Assembly: GCA_903861445.1 (NCBI GenBank)
Contig: CAIOUK010000133.1
Location: 1 to 21,051, forward strand
DNA: 21,051 bases
DNA from: an uncultured Verrucomicrobia subdivision 3 bacterium
GTDB lineage: Bacteria; Verrucomicrobiota; Verrucomicrobiia; Limisphaerales; UBA11358
Direction of reading: 5' to 3'
Shown: piece after piece, positions 7,148 to 14,653 of the stretch
Layout of the letters: every line of letters begins with the position of its first letter
Numbering within the stretch: the stretch's first letter is position 1
Made by a program: the position numbers and the translations under genes
The notes under the pieces: generated by a model
Database searches by the model: none
Told to the model about the DNA's origin: nothing
What the model saw: the letters and a program-made list of their open reading frames with translations, nothing else

Positions 7148-7930
7148 ATGATCACTTTGGCTCGCGCATCAGTTGGCGAATGGCTCAACGGGCTGGGCCG
7201 CATTGCCGTGATGTCGCGCGACGCGATGGGGTCGCTGCTGACGCTCAAAGTCACTTGGAAAGATCTGGTTTATCAGATTTATTTCATCGGCATCAAATCG
7301 CAGTCGGTCGTTTTGGTCACCGGCGCGTTCACCGGCATGGTGCTGGCGGCACAGGCTTATTTTCAGTTCCACAAGGTGCAGATGGAAACGGCCACGCTCG
7401 CGCTCGTAAGTGTTTCCATGTGCGATGAACTGGGGCCGGTCTTGACGGCCTTGATGGTGGCCGGGCGCGTGGGCGCGGCCATCGCGGCGGAAATCGGCAC
7501 GATGCGCGTGACGGAGCAGATTGACGCGCTGCGCACGCTGGCGACGCATCCGGTGGATTATCTCGTCGTGCCGCGCCTGACGGCCGCCATGATTTCCCTG
7601 CCGTTGCTCACGCTGGAAGCTATTCTGCTGGGCATCAGCTCCGGGTATCTGGTCAGCACAAAATTGATGGGCATCAATCCGGTCTTTCTCTACAACAACA
7701 TGCTAAACCACACCGGCGACATTGACGTGGTGTTCGGTCTGGTCAAATCCTTTATCTTCGGCCTCATCATCGCGCTGGTCGGCTGCTACAAGGGCATGAC
7801 GTGCGGCATGGGCGCGGAAGGCGTGGGCAAGGCGACGACCGAGGCGGTGGTGTATTCGTCCATCTCCATTCTCATCGCCAACTTTTTCCTAACCCTGGTT
7901 TTGCAGCGCATCGCGCTGATGCTGCTATGA
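7148..7930 (+). CDS. mlaE: MlaE-family ABC lipid transporter permease
   Basis: MlaE (YrbE) is the inner-membrane permease of the MCE-type transporter that moves phospholipids between the inner and outer membranes. The 260-residue product has the family length and about five to six membrane segments. The conserved loop ELGPVLTALMVAGRVGAAIA lies near residue 97, followed by EIGTMRVTEQIDALRTLATHP around 117-137, both diagnostic of MlaE permeases. TM segments follow around 152-175 and 195-220, and the C-terminus is hydrophobic (ILIANFFLTLVLQRIALMLL). It is the first gene of a tightly packed six-gene run, and its stop overlaps the mlaF start (ATGA at 7927-7930). The start at 7148 follows the predicted -10 element almost immediately with no Shine-Dalgarno, which points to a leaderless message. 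Confidence 0.96.
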   Translation: MITLARASVGEWLNGLGRIAVMSRDAMGSLLTLKVTWKDLVYQIYFIGIKSQSVVLVTGAFTGMVLAAQAYFQFHKVQMETATLALVSVSMCDELGPVLTALMVAGRVGAAIAAEIGTMRVTEQIDALRTLATHPVDYLVVPRLTAAMISLPLLTLEAILLGISSGYLVSTKLMGINPVFLYNNMLNHTGDIDVVFGLVKSFIFGLIIALVGCYKGMTCGMGAEGVGKATTEAVVYSSISILIANFFLTLVLQRIALMLL

Positions 7931-8673
7931 TCGAGGTGCGTCAGCTAAAAAAAAGTTTCGGCCCGCAGTTGATTCTCGGCGGCGTGGATCTGCAAATTGA
8001 CAGCGGCCAGTCTGCCGTCATCATCGGGCGCAGCGGCGGTGGCAAAAGCGTTTTGCTGAAACATTTCATCGGCCTGCTCCAGCCGGATGCGGGCGAAGTT
8101 TTTGTGGACGGCGAAAACATCACGCGGATGGATGAGCGGCAATTGCTCCGCGTGCGCGCCAAATTTGGCATGGTCTTTCAGGGTGCGGCGTTGTTTGATT
8201 CCATGACCGTGGCCGAAAACGTGGCGTTCCCGCTGGAGCGTCAAAAAAAATATACGCCGGCCGAAATTGAACGGCGCGTGGCGGCGGCGCTGGAAATGGT
8301 GGATTTGCCGGGCGCACAAAAGAAAAAGCCGGCGGAGCTTTCCGGCGGGATGCGGAAGCGCGTCGGGCTGGCGCGGGCGATTGTTTACGAACCGCAGATT
8401 CTGCTCTACGATGAGCCGACGACCGGCCTCGACCCGATTGTGTCCGACAGCATTGACAAATTGATTGTCCGCGTGCGGGATCAGTTGAAAGTGACCAGCG
8501 TAGTGGTGACGCATGATATGCGCAGCGCGCAGCGCGTGGGCCATCAGGTATTCATGCTGCACGAGAAAAAAATTTACGCGAGCGGGCCGCCGGAGAAATT
8601 TTTCGCGTCGGCGGACCCGATTGTCCGGCAGTTTGTGGACGGCGTGGCGGATGCGAAGGAAAATATTTTTTGA
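7927..8673 (+). CDS. mlaF: MlaF-type ABC transporter ATPase
   Basis: MlaF hydrolyses ATP on the cytoplasmic face to drive MlaE. The 248-residue product carries a complete ATPase set: Walker A GRSGGGKS at 34-41, Q-loop FQGAALFDSM near 84, ABC signature LSGGM at 138-142 followed by RKRVGLARAI, Walker B ILLYDEPTTGLDP at 158-170, and the switch His in VVTHD near 196. The FQGAALFDSMTVAENVAFPL phrase is typical of the MCE-transporter branch. The start at 7927 is chosen because ATGA overlaps the mlaE stop and the protein aligns with the family from MIEVRQL. Reading further upstream in this frame would only give sequence out of frame with mlaE. The next gene, mlaD, begins at the stop of this one. Confidence 0.96.
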   Translation: MIEVRQLKKSFGPQLILGGVDLQIDSGQSAVIIGRSGGGKSVLLKHFIGLLQPDAGEVFVDGENITRMDERQLLRVRAKFGMVFQGAALFDSMTVAENVAFPLERQKKYTPAEIERRVAAALEMVDLPGAQKKKPAELSGGMRKRVGLARAIVYEPQILLYDEPTTGLDPIVSDSIDKLIVRVRDQLKVTSVVVTHDMRSAQRVGHQVFMLHEKKIYASGPPEKFFASADPIVRQFVDGVADAKENIF

Positions 8674-8675
8674 CC

Positions 8676-9650
8676 ATGGAAAAATCACGATTGGAAACAA
8701 AGGTCGGCCTGTTTGTTCTCATCGGGCTGGTGCTGCTGGCGGGGCTGATGATCCAGTTCAGCAAGGGCACGAGCCTGTGGCGCGGCACTTATGATTTGAA
8801 GCTGCAAACGCGCAATGTCGGCGGCCTCAAAGTGAAATCCAGCGTGCTGCTGGCCGGCGTGCCGGTCGGCACCGTGAAACAAATCCAACTGAATCCCGGT
8901 GGCACGAACGTCACGATTCTGCTGCAAATCTACCGCGATTTTCCCATTTATCACGACGCGCGGTTTGTCATCGAGCAGTCGGGGTTTCTCGGCGATCAGT
9001 TTGTATCCGTGATTCCGACCACCAATGCGCCGCCGGTGTTGAAGGATGGTGACATGGTGAAATGCCAGGAGCCGTTCAATTTGCAGGAAGTCGCCCGCAG
9101 CGCGGCCGGCTTCATTCAACGCATCGATGAGACGGCGAAAAAACTCGACGCCTCGGTCACGGATTTGCGCGCACAGGTATTGAACGCGGAAACACTGGCT
9201 AACTTTGGCGGTTCTATCACGAACATGAAGCAGTTCACCGAGCAGGCGCTCGCCACCGTGCGGGATATCAACGGCATCGTCAATACCAACGGCGCGCAAT
9301 TCAGCGTGGCCGTGAGCAACGCCGTGGCGTTTTCGGCGGGGTTGATCCAGTTGGAAACTACCGCCGCTGGACTCCTGACCACCAATGGTGAAAACCTCAG
9401 TCAGGCCACAAAAAACATTGCGGAAACTTCCGCGACCTTCAAACAACTGGCCGGCGACATGCAGGCTGGCAAAGGTCTGGCCGGGGTGATCCTGCAAAAT
9501 CCGGGACTGGCCACCAATGTCCAAGTCATCGCGGCCAATCTCGCGGTCACGAGCAGCAACTTGAACCGGCTGGGTCTTTGGGGCATCTTGTGGTCGCACA
9601 AAGCGCCGGTTACAAACACGGCCGCGCAATTAAAAACGCCACGCCAATGA
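8676..9650 (+). CDS. mlaD: MCE-domain lipid-binding protein MlaD
   Basis: MlaD-type proteins are anchored in the inner membrane and present a periplasmic MCE domain that forms a ring through which lipids pass. Residues 11-29 form the anchor (GLFVLIGLVLLAGLMIQF). The MCE domain follows at about 38-115, with RNVGGLKVKSSVLLAGVPVG and a strongly conserved end (EQSGFLGDQFVSVIP). The C-terminal 200 residues are helical and Asn/Thr/Ala-rich, as in longer MCE proteins of non-enteric bacteria, rather than stopping after the MCE domain as in E. coli MlaD (183 aa). Two starts are possible. The ATG at 8676 is reported. A TTG at 8670 would give the 4-nt overlap seen at every other junction here and sits 9 nt behind AAGGA, so it may be the real one. 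Confidence 0.93.
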   Translation: MEKSRLETKVGLFVLIGLVLLAGLMIQFSKGTSLWRGTYDLKLQTRNVGGLKVKSSVLLAGVPVGTVKQIQLNPGGTNVTILLQIYRDFPIYHDARFVIEQSGFLGDQFVSVIPTTNAPPVLKDGDMVKCQEPFNLQEVARSAAGFIQRIDETAKKLDASVTDLRAQVLNAETLANFGGSITNMKQFTEQALATVRDINGIVNTNGAQFSVAVSNAVAFSAGLIQLETTAAGLLTTNGENLSQATKNIAETSATFKQLAGDMQAGKGLAGVILQNPGLATNVQVIAANLAVTSSNLNRLGLWGILWSHKAPVTNTAAQLKTPRQ

Positions 9651-10666
9651 AATCTCTCTGGGCCATTCGCATTTTATTTTGGGGGCTATGCACGCTGGCC
9701 GGCTATGCCTTGAGCCAGGTGCGTCCCGAATACGTCGGCCATGAACACGGGGCGGTTTACGGCATGATGATTGGGTTTGGCTTTGGCGGGCTGCTCATTG
9801 CCGTGGATGAGATGCTCAAAGGATTTTCCCTGCGCGCCTTTTCCGCCATCACCTTTGGTCTGGTGCTGGGCATGGTGGTGGCGCTGCTCATCGACCACTC
9901 CGGCCTGTTTGACAACGCCGAGGAAAAAGTCCGCTGGCTGGTGCGCCTAGGTTTGTTTTTAAGCTTTGGTTACATCGGCATCGTGCTGGCCATGCGCAGC
10001 AATAAGGAGGATTTTTCGCTCATCATTCCCTACGTCCGCTTTTCGCCGCAAAACAAGCCGGAAAATCTGCTGCTGCTCGACACGAGCGTCATCATTGACG
10101 GCCGCATCGCTGATCTCATTGACGTGCGCTTCATCGAAGGTCTCGTGGTGGTGCCGCGCTTCGTGCTTTTGGAATTGCAGCAAATTGCCGATTCGGCCGA
10201 CGAGGTGAAGCGCGCCCGCGGCCGGCGCGGCTTTGAAATTCTCAACCGTCTGCAACATAATTCAAAAATTGAAGTCCGCATTCACGACGCCGATTTTCCC
10301 GAGGAAAACGGCGTGGACGCCAAGCTCGTCCGGCTGGCCCGCAACCTGAACGCCAAACTTTTTACCAACGATTTCAACCTGGCCAAAGTGGCCGGCCTGC
10401 AGAGCGTCGCCTGCGTCAACCTCAATGAAATTGGGCGTCTGATGAAAGCCGTGCTCATTCCCGGTGAAGTTGTCCAGCTCAAGGTAGTTCGCGAAGGACG
10501 CGACAAAGGGCAGGGGATCGGCTATCTGCCCGATGGCACGATGATCATCGTCAACAATGGCCACTCCCACATTGGTCAGACCGTGAGCGCCCACGTTTTG
10601 AGCACGGTTCAGACCGGTGCCGGCGTGTTGGTCTTCGCCGAGGTGAAACCGGAAAACGGCAAATGA
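9647..10666 (+). CDS. Membrane-anchored PIN-TRAM domain protein (YacL-like)
   Basis: This 339-residue protein has about four membrane segments in the first 125 residues (near 4-22, 36-55, 64-88 and 100-122). A PIN nuclease-like domain starts at LLLDTSVIIDGRIADLID (~142-159), and a C-terminal TRAM-like RNA-binding domain (~275-335) contains GQGIGYLPDGTMIIVNN and GQTVSAHV. PIN acidic residues are visible in DTSVIIDGR, LLELQQIAD, DAKLVRLA and TNDFNLAK. The architecture matches YacL of Bacillus and related bacteria, where the nuclease role is not well established. The start at 9647 overlaps the mlaD stop (ATGA); an in-frame extension to 9578 is only the mlaD gene in another frame. Its place inside an Mla operon suggests co-expression with envelope lipid transport, a link I infer only from position. 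Confidence 0.92.
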   Translation: MKSLWAIRILFWGLCTLAGYALSQVRPEYVGHEHGAVYGMMIGFGFGGLLIAVDEMLKGFSLRAFSAITFGLVLGMVVALLIDHSGLFDNAEEKVRWLVRLGLFLSFGYIGIVLAMRSNKEDFSLIIPYVRFSPQNKPENLLLLDTSVIIDGRIADLIDVRFIEGLVVVPRFVLLELQQIADSADEVKRARGRRGFEILNRLQHNSKIEVRIHDADFPEENGVDAKLVRLARNLNAKLFTNDFNLAKVAGLQSVACVNLNEIGRLMKAVLIPGEVVQLKVVREGRDKGQGIGYLPDGTMIIVNNGHSHIGQTVSAHVLSTVQTGAGVLVFAEVKPENGK

Positions 10667-10878
10667 ACCTTGTCACCATTGCCACCAACTTTAATCTCGC
10701 CGAAGCTGGCCTGATTTGTTCGCGCCTTGAAGCGAACGGCTTTCATCCGTTCATGGGCAATGAAAACGCCTCGTCTTGGCTCGGCGGAACCATGTCCACC
10801 GCCACGCTGCTGCGGATTGAAGTCCCCGAATCTGAAGCTGTTGAGGCAGCGGAATTTTTAGCCGCGTCTGCCGAATGA
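10663..10878 (+). CDS. DUF2007 putative signal-transducing protein
   Basis: The 71-residue product begins MNLVTIATNFNLAEAGLICS and continues RLEANGFHPFMGNE, then a strand phrase LLRIEVPESEAVEAAEFL. This is the pattern of the DUF2007 family: small single-domain proteins with a ferredoxin-like beta-alpha-beta fold, annotated as putative signal-transducing proteins and found as lone domains in many bacteria. Length agrees with the family (65-90 residues). The biochemical role is unknown; similarity to PII-like folds is only a fold-level suggestion. The gene overlaps its neighbours by 4 nt on both sides (ATGA at 10663 and at 10875), so it is translated as part of the run that starts with mlaE. 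Confidence 0.85.
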   Translation: MNLVTIATNFNLAEAGLICSRLEANGFHPFMGNENASSWLGGTMSTATLLRIEVPESEAVEAAEFLAASAE

Positions 10879-12245
10879 AATTTTCCCGCCACCTCCGGCA
10901 GTTAAAAAAAATCCTGCCCGGCGAAATTTTTCTCGAACCCGCCACGCTCGCAAAATATGCCGGCGACAAATGGTTCGCCACGCACCAACCAGACGCCGTC
11001 GCCTTGCCGCGCTCCGCAAAATCGGTTTCAAAAATTCTCGCGTTCGCGCACAAAAATAAAATCCCCGTCACGCCGCGCGGCGCGGGCCACGGCTACGTTG
11101 GCGGCTGCGTGCCCATGCACGGCGGCATCGCACTCTCCACCGAGCGGATGAAGAAAATTTTGGAAATCAACCCCGCTGATTTTGTCGCCGTCGTCCAGCC
11201 GGCCGTCAATACGGCGGAATTTCAAGCTGCTGTGGAAAAGCTGGGGCGCTTTTATCCGCCGGATCCCGCCAGCCGTAAGGATAATTCTCTCGGCGGCAAC
11301 ATCGCCACCAACGCCGGCGGCCCGCGCTGCTTGAAATACGGCGTGACGCGCGATTACGTCCTCGGTCTCGAAATCGTTTTGGCGGACGGAAAAATTTGTC
11401 GTCTCGGCGGCCGCACGCACAAAAACAAAACCGGTTTTGATCTGCACCGGTTGTTCGTCGGCTCCGAGGGGCTGCTCGGCGTCATCACCGAGGCGACGCT
11501 AAAACTCATTCCACTCCCGCCGTTTCGCGCCAATTTGGCGGTGGGATTTAATTCCATGAGCGCTGCTGTTCGCGCGTTGCAAAGCATCTTCGCCGCTGGA
11601 TTTTTGCCGTGTGCCGCAGAACTTGCGGATGAATTTACTTTGGCAGCAGCGGCAAAAAGGACCGGCAGCAAACGTCTCCTCGGCTGCAAGGCGCATTTGA
11701 TTGTGGAGTTGGACGGGCAGGAAAACTCCGTGCGCGGCGAAATGGCTGCCGTTGAAAAAATTGTGCGGAAGCAAAAACCGTTGTTTGTCGAGCGCGGCTT
11801 TGGCGCGACGGAATGCGAAGCCGTCTGGCAGATCCGCCGCGAATTTTCCTACGCGCTCCGCGACACCGGCCTGACCAAGTTGAATGAGGACATTGTGGTG
11901 CCGCGCGGAAAATTGGAGCAGCTTTTCAGGTTCGCCGCCGCGTTGCAAAAAAAACATGGCCTGCAACTCGCCTGCTTCGGCCACGCCGGCGACGGCAACA
12001 TCCACACAAACGTCATGGTGGATTACAATTTGCCCGGTGCGAAGGCGCGTTCGGAAAAATGTTTGGACGAATTGTTCCGCTGGGTGATTGCGAACGGTGG
12101 CAGCATCACCGGGGAACACGGCATCGGGCTGGCGAAGAAACGCTGGTGGCCACAGGCGGTTTCGGAAAATTCGCGCGAGCTGCATCGCACGGTAAAAAAA
12201 GCACTCGACCCGCATGGCATTTTGAATCCGGGAAAGTTTGTGTAG
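10875..12245 (+). CDS. GlcD-like FAD-linked oxidase (glycolate/D-lactate dehydrogenase family)
   Basis: The 456-residue protein is a two-domain FAD enzyme of the vanillyl-alcohol-oxidase superfamily. The N-terminal FAD-binding half has VTPRGAGHGYVGGCVPMHGG (~60-80), the dinucleotide block LGGNIATNAGGPRCLKYGV (~139-157) and FVGSEGLLGVITEATLKL. The C-terminal half keeps the metal and substrate motif CFGHAGDGNIHTNVMVD (~371-387) and GGSITGEHGIGLAKKRWW near the end. Members oxidise 2-hydroxyacids such as glycolate or D-lactate and pass electrons to the quinone pool or cytochromes; which acid is used here cannot be read from sequence. No GlcE or GlcF partner is adjacent. It overlaps the preceding small gene by 4 nt, is the last gene of the run, and its stop lies 3 nt before the palindromic element. 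Confidence 0.93.
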   Translation: MKFSRHLRQLKKILPGEIFLEPATLAKYAGDKWFATHQPDAVALPRSAKSVSKILAFAHKNKIPVTPRGAGHGYVGGCVPMHGGIALSTERMKKILEINPADFVAVVQPAVNTAEFQAAVEKLGRFYPPDPASRKDNSLGGNIATNAGGPRCLKYGVTRDYVLGLEIVLADGKICRLGGRTHKNKTGFDLHRLFVGSEGLLGVITEATLKLIPLPPFRANLAVGFNSMSAAVRALQSIFAAGFLPCAAELADEFTLAAAAKRTGSKRLLGCKAHLIVELDGQENSVRGEMAAVEKIVRKQKPLFVERGFGATECEAVWQIRREFSYALRDTGLTKLNEDIVVPRGKLEQLFRFAAALQKKHGLQLACFGHAGDGNIHTNVMVDYNLPGAKARSEKCLDELFRWVIANGGSITGEHGIGLAKKRWWPQAVSENSRELHRTVKKALDPHGILNPGKFV

Positions 12246-12248
12246 TTT

Positions 12249-12307
12249 GGTAGGGCTGACCTGCCGGTCAGCCTTTGGCTTTGGCGGCGCAGCAGCGCCG
12301 CCCTACC
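12249..12307. repeat. Two-hairpin palindromic intergenic element
   Basis: Outer arms GGTAGGG (12249-12255) and CCCTACC (12301-12307) enclose two hairpins of identical geometry. The first is GGCTGACC-TGCC-GGTCAGCC (12254-12273); the second is GGCGGCGC-AGCA-GCGCCGCC (12283-12302), each with an 8-bp stem and 4-nt loop. A 9-nt T/G-rich linker separates them. Overall this is a three-way-junction-like palindrome filling the space between two convergent genes, and its right arm includes the TAG stop of the WYL gene. It resembles dispersed REP/BIME-type elements and could end transcription from both sides. Only one copy lies in this window. Confidence 0.75.
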
Positions 12308-13274
12308 GATCAAGAATTTTCCGCGCCGCATTTTTTACGGATTCAACCAGTTCTTTCGGTTTCAAAACTTTTGCTTCGCCGCCCCAGCTCAAGGCCCAGC
12401 GCTCGACTTCGGCGAGGCTGGATAATTTCATTTTCAACTCCGCGCCACCGTCTTTCAAGTCGCGCAAGGTCTGCGACGGATGCCATTTCTTTTCGCGGAT
12501 GTAATCGGCGGCGCGCGGCGCGAAGCGGATGACGACCTCAAATTCACCTTCGCCAGCGTGGACACCGAAGCTGTCGCGCAACCGTTTCTCCAAAGAAAAC
12601 TTCTGCGTGCGCTCGAAAGTTTTGCCCGTCGGCTGGACTGACTGGATGCGCGTGGGGACGAAGGTGCGCAGGTCTTTGCGCGCGTGGTCGTAGGCGAAGA
12701 GATACCATTCGCCGTTGATATTCGCCAAATGATAGGCGTCCACGAGACGCTTCTCGGTGGCGTGGCCGGGTTTGCGGTAATGCAGTTCCAACTGCTGCCG
12801 CTGCGCAACGGCCTTGGCGAGCGTGTCAAAAATTTCCAGGTTGAGAATCGGCTCGGCGCGCGTGCGGAAAGAAATGGTGCGCTCGATGTCCGCGAGGTTC
12901 AGCGAAATGGTGTCCGGCAGCGCCTGCTCCATTTTTTTGATCGCGCTCAAGAGCGGCTTCTCAAAACTCGTGCCGCGATACTGCTGCAACGCCTTTTCCG
13001 CGACGACGAGCGCAAAGATTTCGCCCTCGGTGATCTGCATCGTTGGGAAGCCGCTGACTTCGCCGGTGTAAAAATAGCCGTTGTGGCTGGCGTCAAATTC
13101 CACCGGCAGGTTCAGCCGGTCGCGCATGAACTCGATGTCGCGATGAATGGTCTTGGTGGAAACTTCGACCTCGCGTGCAAGCTGGCTGGCATTAGGAAAA
13201 CCGCCGACTTGCAACGCCTGATGAATCCGCAGCATCCGCTCCAGCGGCGGACGAGAATGAAGCGAAGCCTTCAC
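12303..13274 (-). CDS. WYL-domain transcriptional regulator with N-terminal HTH
   Basis: The 323-residue protein has an N-terminal helix-turn-helix of the DeoR/HTH_11 kind (about residues 10-55: RMLRIHQALQVGGFPNASQL, then EVSTKTIHRDIEFM as recognition helix). A linker and a WYL domain (about 145-320) follow, whose signature is visible as NINGEWYLFAYDHARKDLR with TFVPTRI. WYL regulators bind DNA and sense ligands, often nucleic acids or nucleotides, and control DNA-damage or defence genes in several bacteria; no defence genes are visible here. The start is a GTG at 13274, chosen because family members begin before the RPPLERM phrase; an ATG 13 codons in is the alternative. It lies 12 nt behind rho and is probably co-transcribed with it. 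Confidence 0.92.
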   Translation of the reverse strand: MKASLHSRPPLERMLRIHQALQVGGFPNASQLAREVEVSTKTIHRDIEFMRDRLNLPVEFDASHNGYFYTGEVSGFPTMQITEGEIFALVVAEKALQQYRGTSFEKPLLSAIKKMEQALPDTISLNLADIERTISFRTRAEPILNLEIFDTLAKAVAQRQQLELHYRKPGHATEKRLVDAYHLANINGEWYLFAYDHARKDLRTFVPTRIQSVQPTGKTFERTQKFSLEKRLRDSFGVHAGEGEFEVVIRFAPRAADYIREKKWHPSQTLRDLKDGGAELKMKLSSLAEVERWALSWGGEAKVLKPKELVESVKNAARKILDR

Positions 13275-13286
13275 CGCCAGAAACGG

Positions 13287-14435
13287 TCAGGAACCCTTTT
13301 CCATCTTCGCCAGAAATTCGTCGTTGGTCTTGAATTTCTTGAGCGCGGCGGTGAGCGTCTCCATTGCTTCGATCGGATTCAAGTCCACCATGGTGCGGCG
13401 CAACTTGCGGATGGCTTCGAGGTTTTTCGCCGGGAAAAGCTTTTCTTCCTTGCGCGTGCCGGATTTCGGAATGTCCAGTGCCGGATACAAGCGGCGGTCC
13501 GAAAGTTTGCGATCCAAAATCAATTCCATATTGCCGGTGCCTTTGAATTCTTGGAAAATCAATTCATCCATGCGGCTGCCGGTATCCACCAGCGCGGTGG
13601 CAAGAATCGTCAGCGAACCGCCGTTCTCAATTTTGCGGGCAGAGGCGAACATCTTGCGCGGGATTTCCAGAGCGCGCGCGTCCACGCCGCCGGACATCGT
13701 GCGGCCGCTGCCACTGTGAACGCTGTTGTAGGCGCGGGCGACGCGAGTGAGCGAATCGAGCAGCACGAAAACATCCTTGCCGGATTCCACGATGCGCCGG
13801 CAGCGTTCGATCATGAAGCGCGACAGGCGGACGTGCGTATCCAAATCCATGTCGTTCGACGACGCGACGACCTCGGCCGACACCGAGCGTTGGAAGTCGG
13901 TGACTTCCTCCGGGCGCTCATCAATCAGCAGCACCATCGCGTGAACTTCCGGATGGTTGGTGGTGATGGCGTTGCAAATCTGCTTGAGAATGGTCGTTTT
14001 GCCCGTGCGCGGCGGCGCGACGATGATGCCGCGCGTGCCTTTGCCGATGGGCGTGACGAGGTCAATCACGCGCGTCTCAATCAATTCCGGCGTGGTTTCC
14101 AATTTGAATTTTTCAATCGGATCAATGCTCGTCAGGTTTTCAAAGCGCACGGCCTTGGTGTAATCCTGAAAAATCATATCGTTGACCTTGTCCACCGTCT
14201 TGAGCTGCGGACTGGTGCCGCGATGCGGCGGCTGCGTGGTGCCCTCGATAAAGCTGCCTTCGCGCAGGAAGCTGCGGCGGATGGTATCCGGCGTCACAAA
14301 AATATCCGTGGGCTTGGGATGGAAATTATTTTGCTTGGTGCGCAGGAAGCCAAAGCCTTTCTCGGAAATTTCGAGAAAGCCGGCACCGTAGTTAGGATTG
14401 ACGACTTTATCGCCGTTTGCCTGTGTTTCGCTCAT
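13287..14435 (-). CDS. rho: Transcription termination factor Rho, lacking the N-terminal helical domain
   Basis: Rho is the hexameric RNA-dependent ATPase that releases RNA polymerase. The 382-residue product aligns with E. coli Rho (419) from its cold-shock RNA-binding domain onward: GAGFLEISEKGFGFLR (~17-32) and DIFVTPDTIRR (~44-54). The ATPase core has Walker A PPRTGKTT at 141-148, Walker B VLLIDERPEE near 168, the Q-loop region MSGGVDARAL and FKGTGNMELILDRKLSDRR near the C-terminus. What is missing is the roughly 45-residue N-terminal helical bundle; only 16 residues precede the RNA-binding domain. I chose the ATG at 14435 because the in-frame extension to 14597 shows no resemblance to the Rho N-terminal domain. 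A 165-nt leader separates it from the cysK terminator, and the WYL gene follows 12 nt downstream. Confidence 0.96.
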   Translation of the reverse strand: MSETQANGDKVVNPNYGAGFLEISEKGFGFLRTKQNNFHPKPTDIFVTPDTIRRSFLREGSFIEGTTQPPHRGTSPQLKTVDKVNDMIFQDYTKAVRFENLTSIDPIEKFKLETTPELIETRVIDLVTPIGKGTRGIIVAPPRTGKTTILKQICNAITTNHPEVHAMVLLIDERPEEVTDFQRSVSAEVVASSNDMDLDTHVRLSRFMIERCRRIVESGKDVFVLLDSLTRVARAYNSVHSGSGRTMSGGVDARALEIPRKMFASARKIENGGSLTILATALVDTGSRMDELIFQEFKGTGNMELILDRKLSDRRLYPALDIPKSGTRKEEKLFPAKNLEAIRKLRRTMVDLNPIEAMETLTAALKKFKTNDEFLAKMEKGS

Positions 14436-14600
14436 AAAAATGTGTTGTGGCCGAAGGCTAAAAACCCTTCCGAAAAAATTGTGGAAAAGTGAACTTTGGA
14501 AACCGTCAGCGGCACAGAAGCCGCCCACTTGAACCTTCGACAGTCCTTTAATTACGGGCAAATGCTGCCGAACGCAACCATTATTTTCGGCTGCCAAAGC

Positions 14601-14640
14601 AAAAGGCGCGCAGATTCAGGACGAATCTGCGCGCCTAAAA
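14601..14640 (-). terminator. Intrinsic terminator of cysK
   Basis: AGGCGCGCAGATTC (14604-14617) and GAATCTGCGCGCCT (14623-14636) form a 14-bp perfect stem with a 5-nt loop, the strongest hairpin in the window. On the minus strand it is followed by TTT beyond the stem (tail TTTTG with the closing pair). It lies 18 nt past the cysK stop and isolates cysK from rho. Confidence 0.88.
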
Positions 14641-14653
14641 TCACCACTTCAAA

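Noticed and set aside
12684..14492. 602-residue plus-strand open frame
   Set aside because: It is antisense to rho and the WYL gene, both recognised by strong motifs. Its product is Arg/His/Ala-rich without any family motif, typical of the complement of a GC-rich gene.
14436..14597. N-terminal extension of Rho
   Set aside because: The 54 residues show no resemblance to the Rho helical domain and contain no suitable start context.
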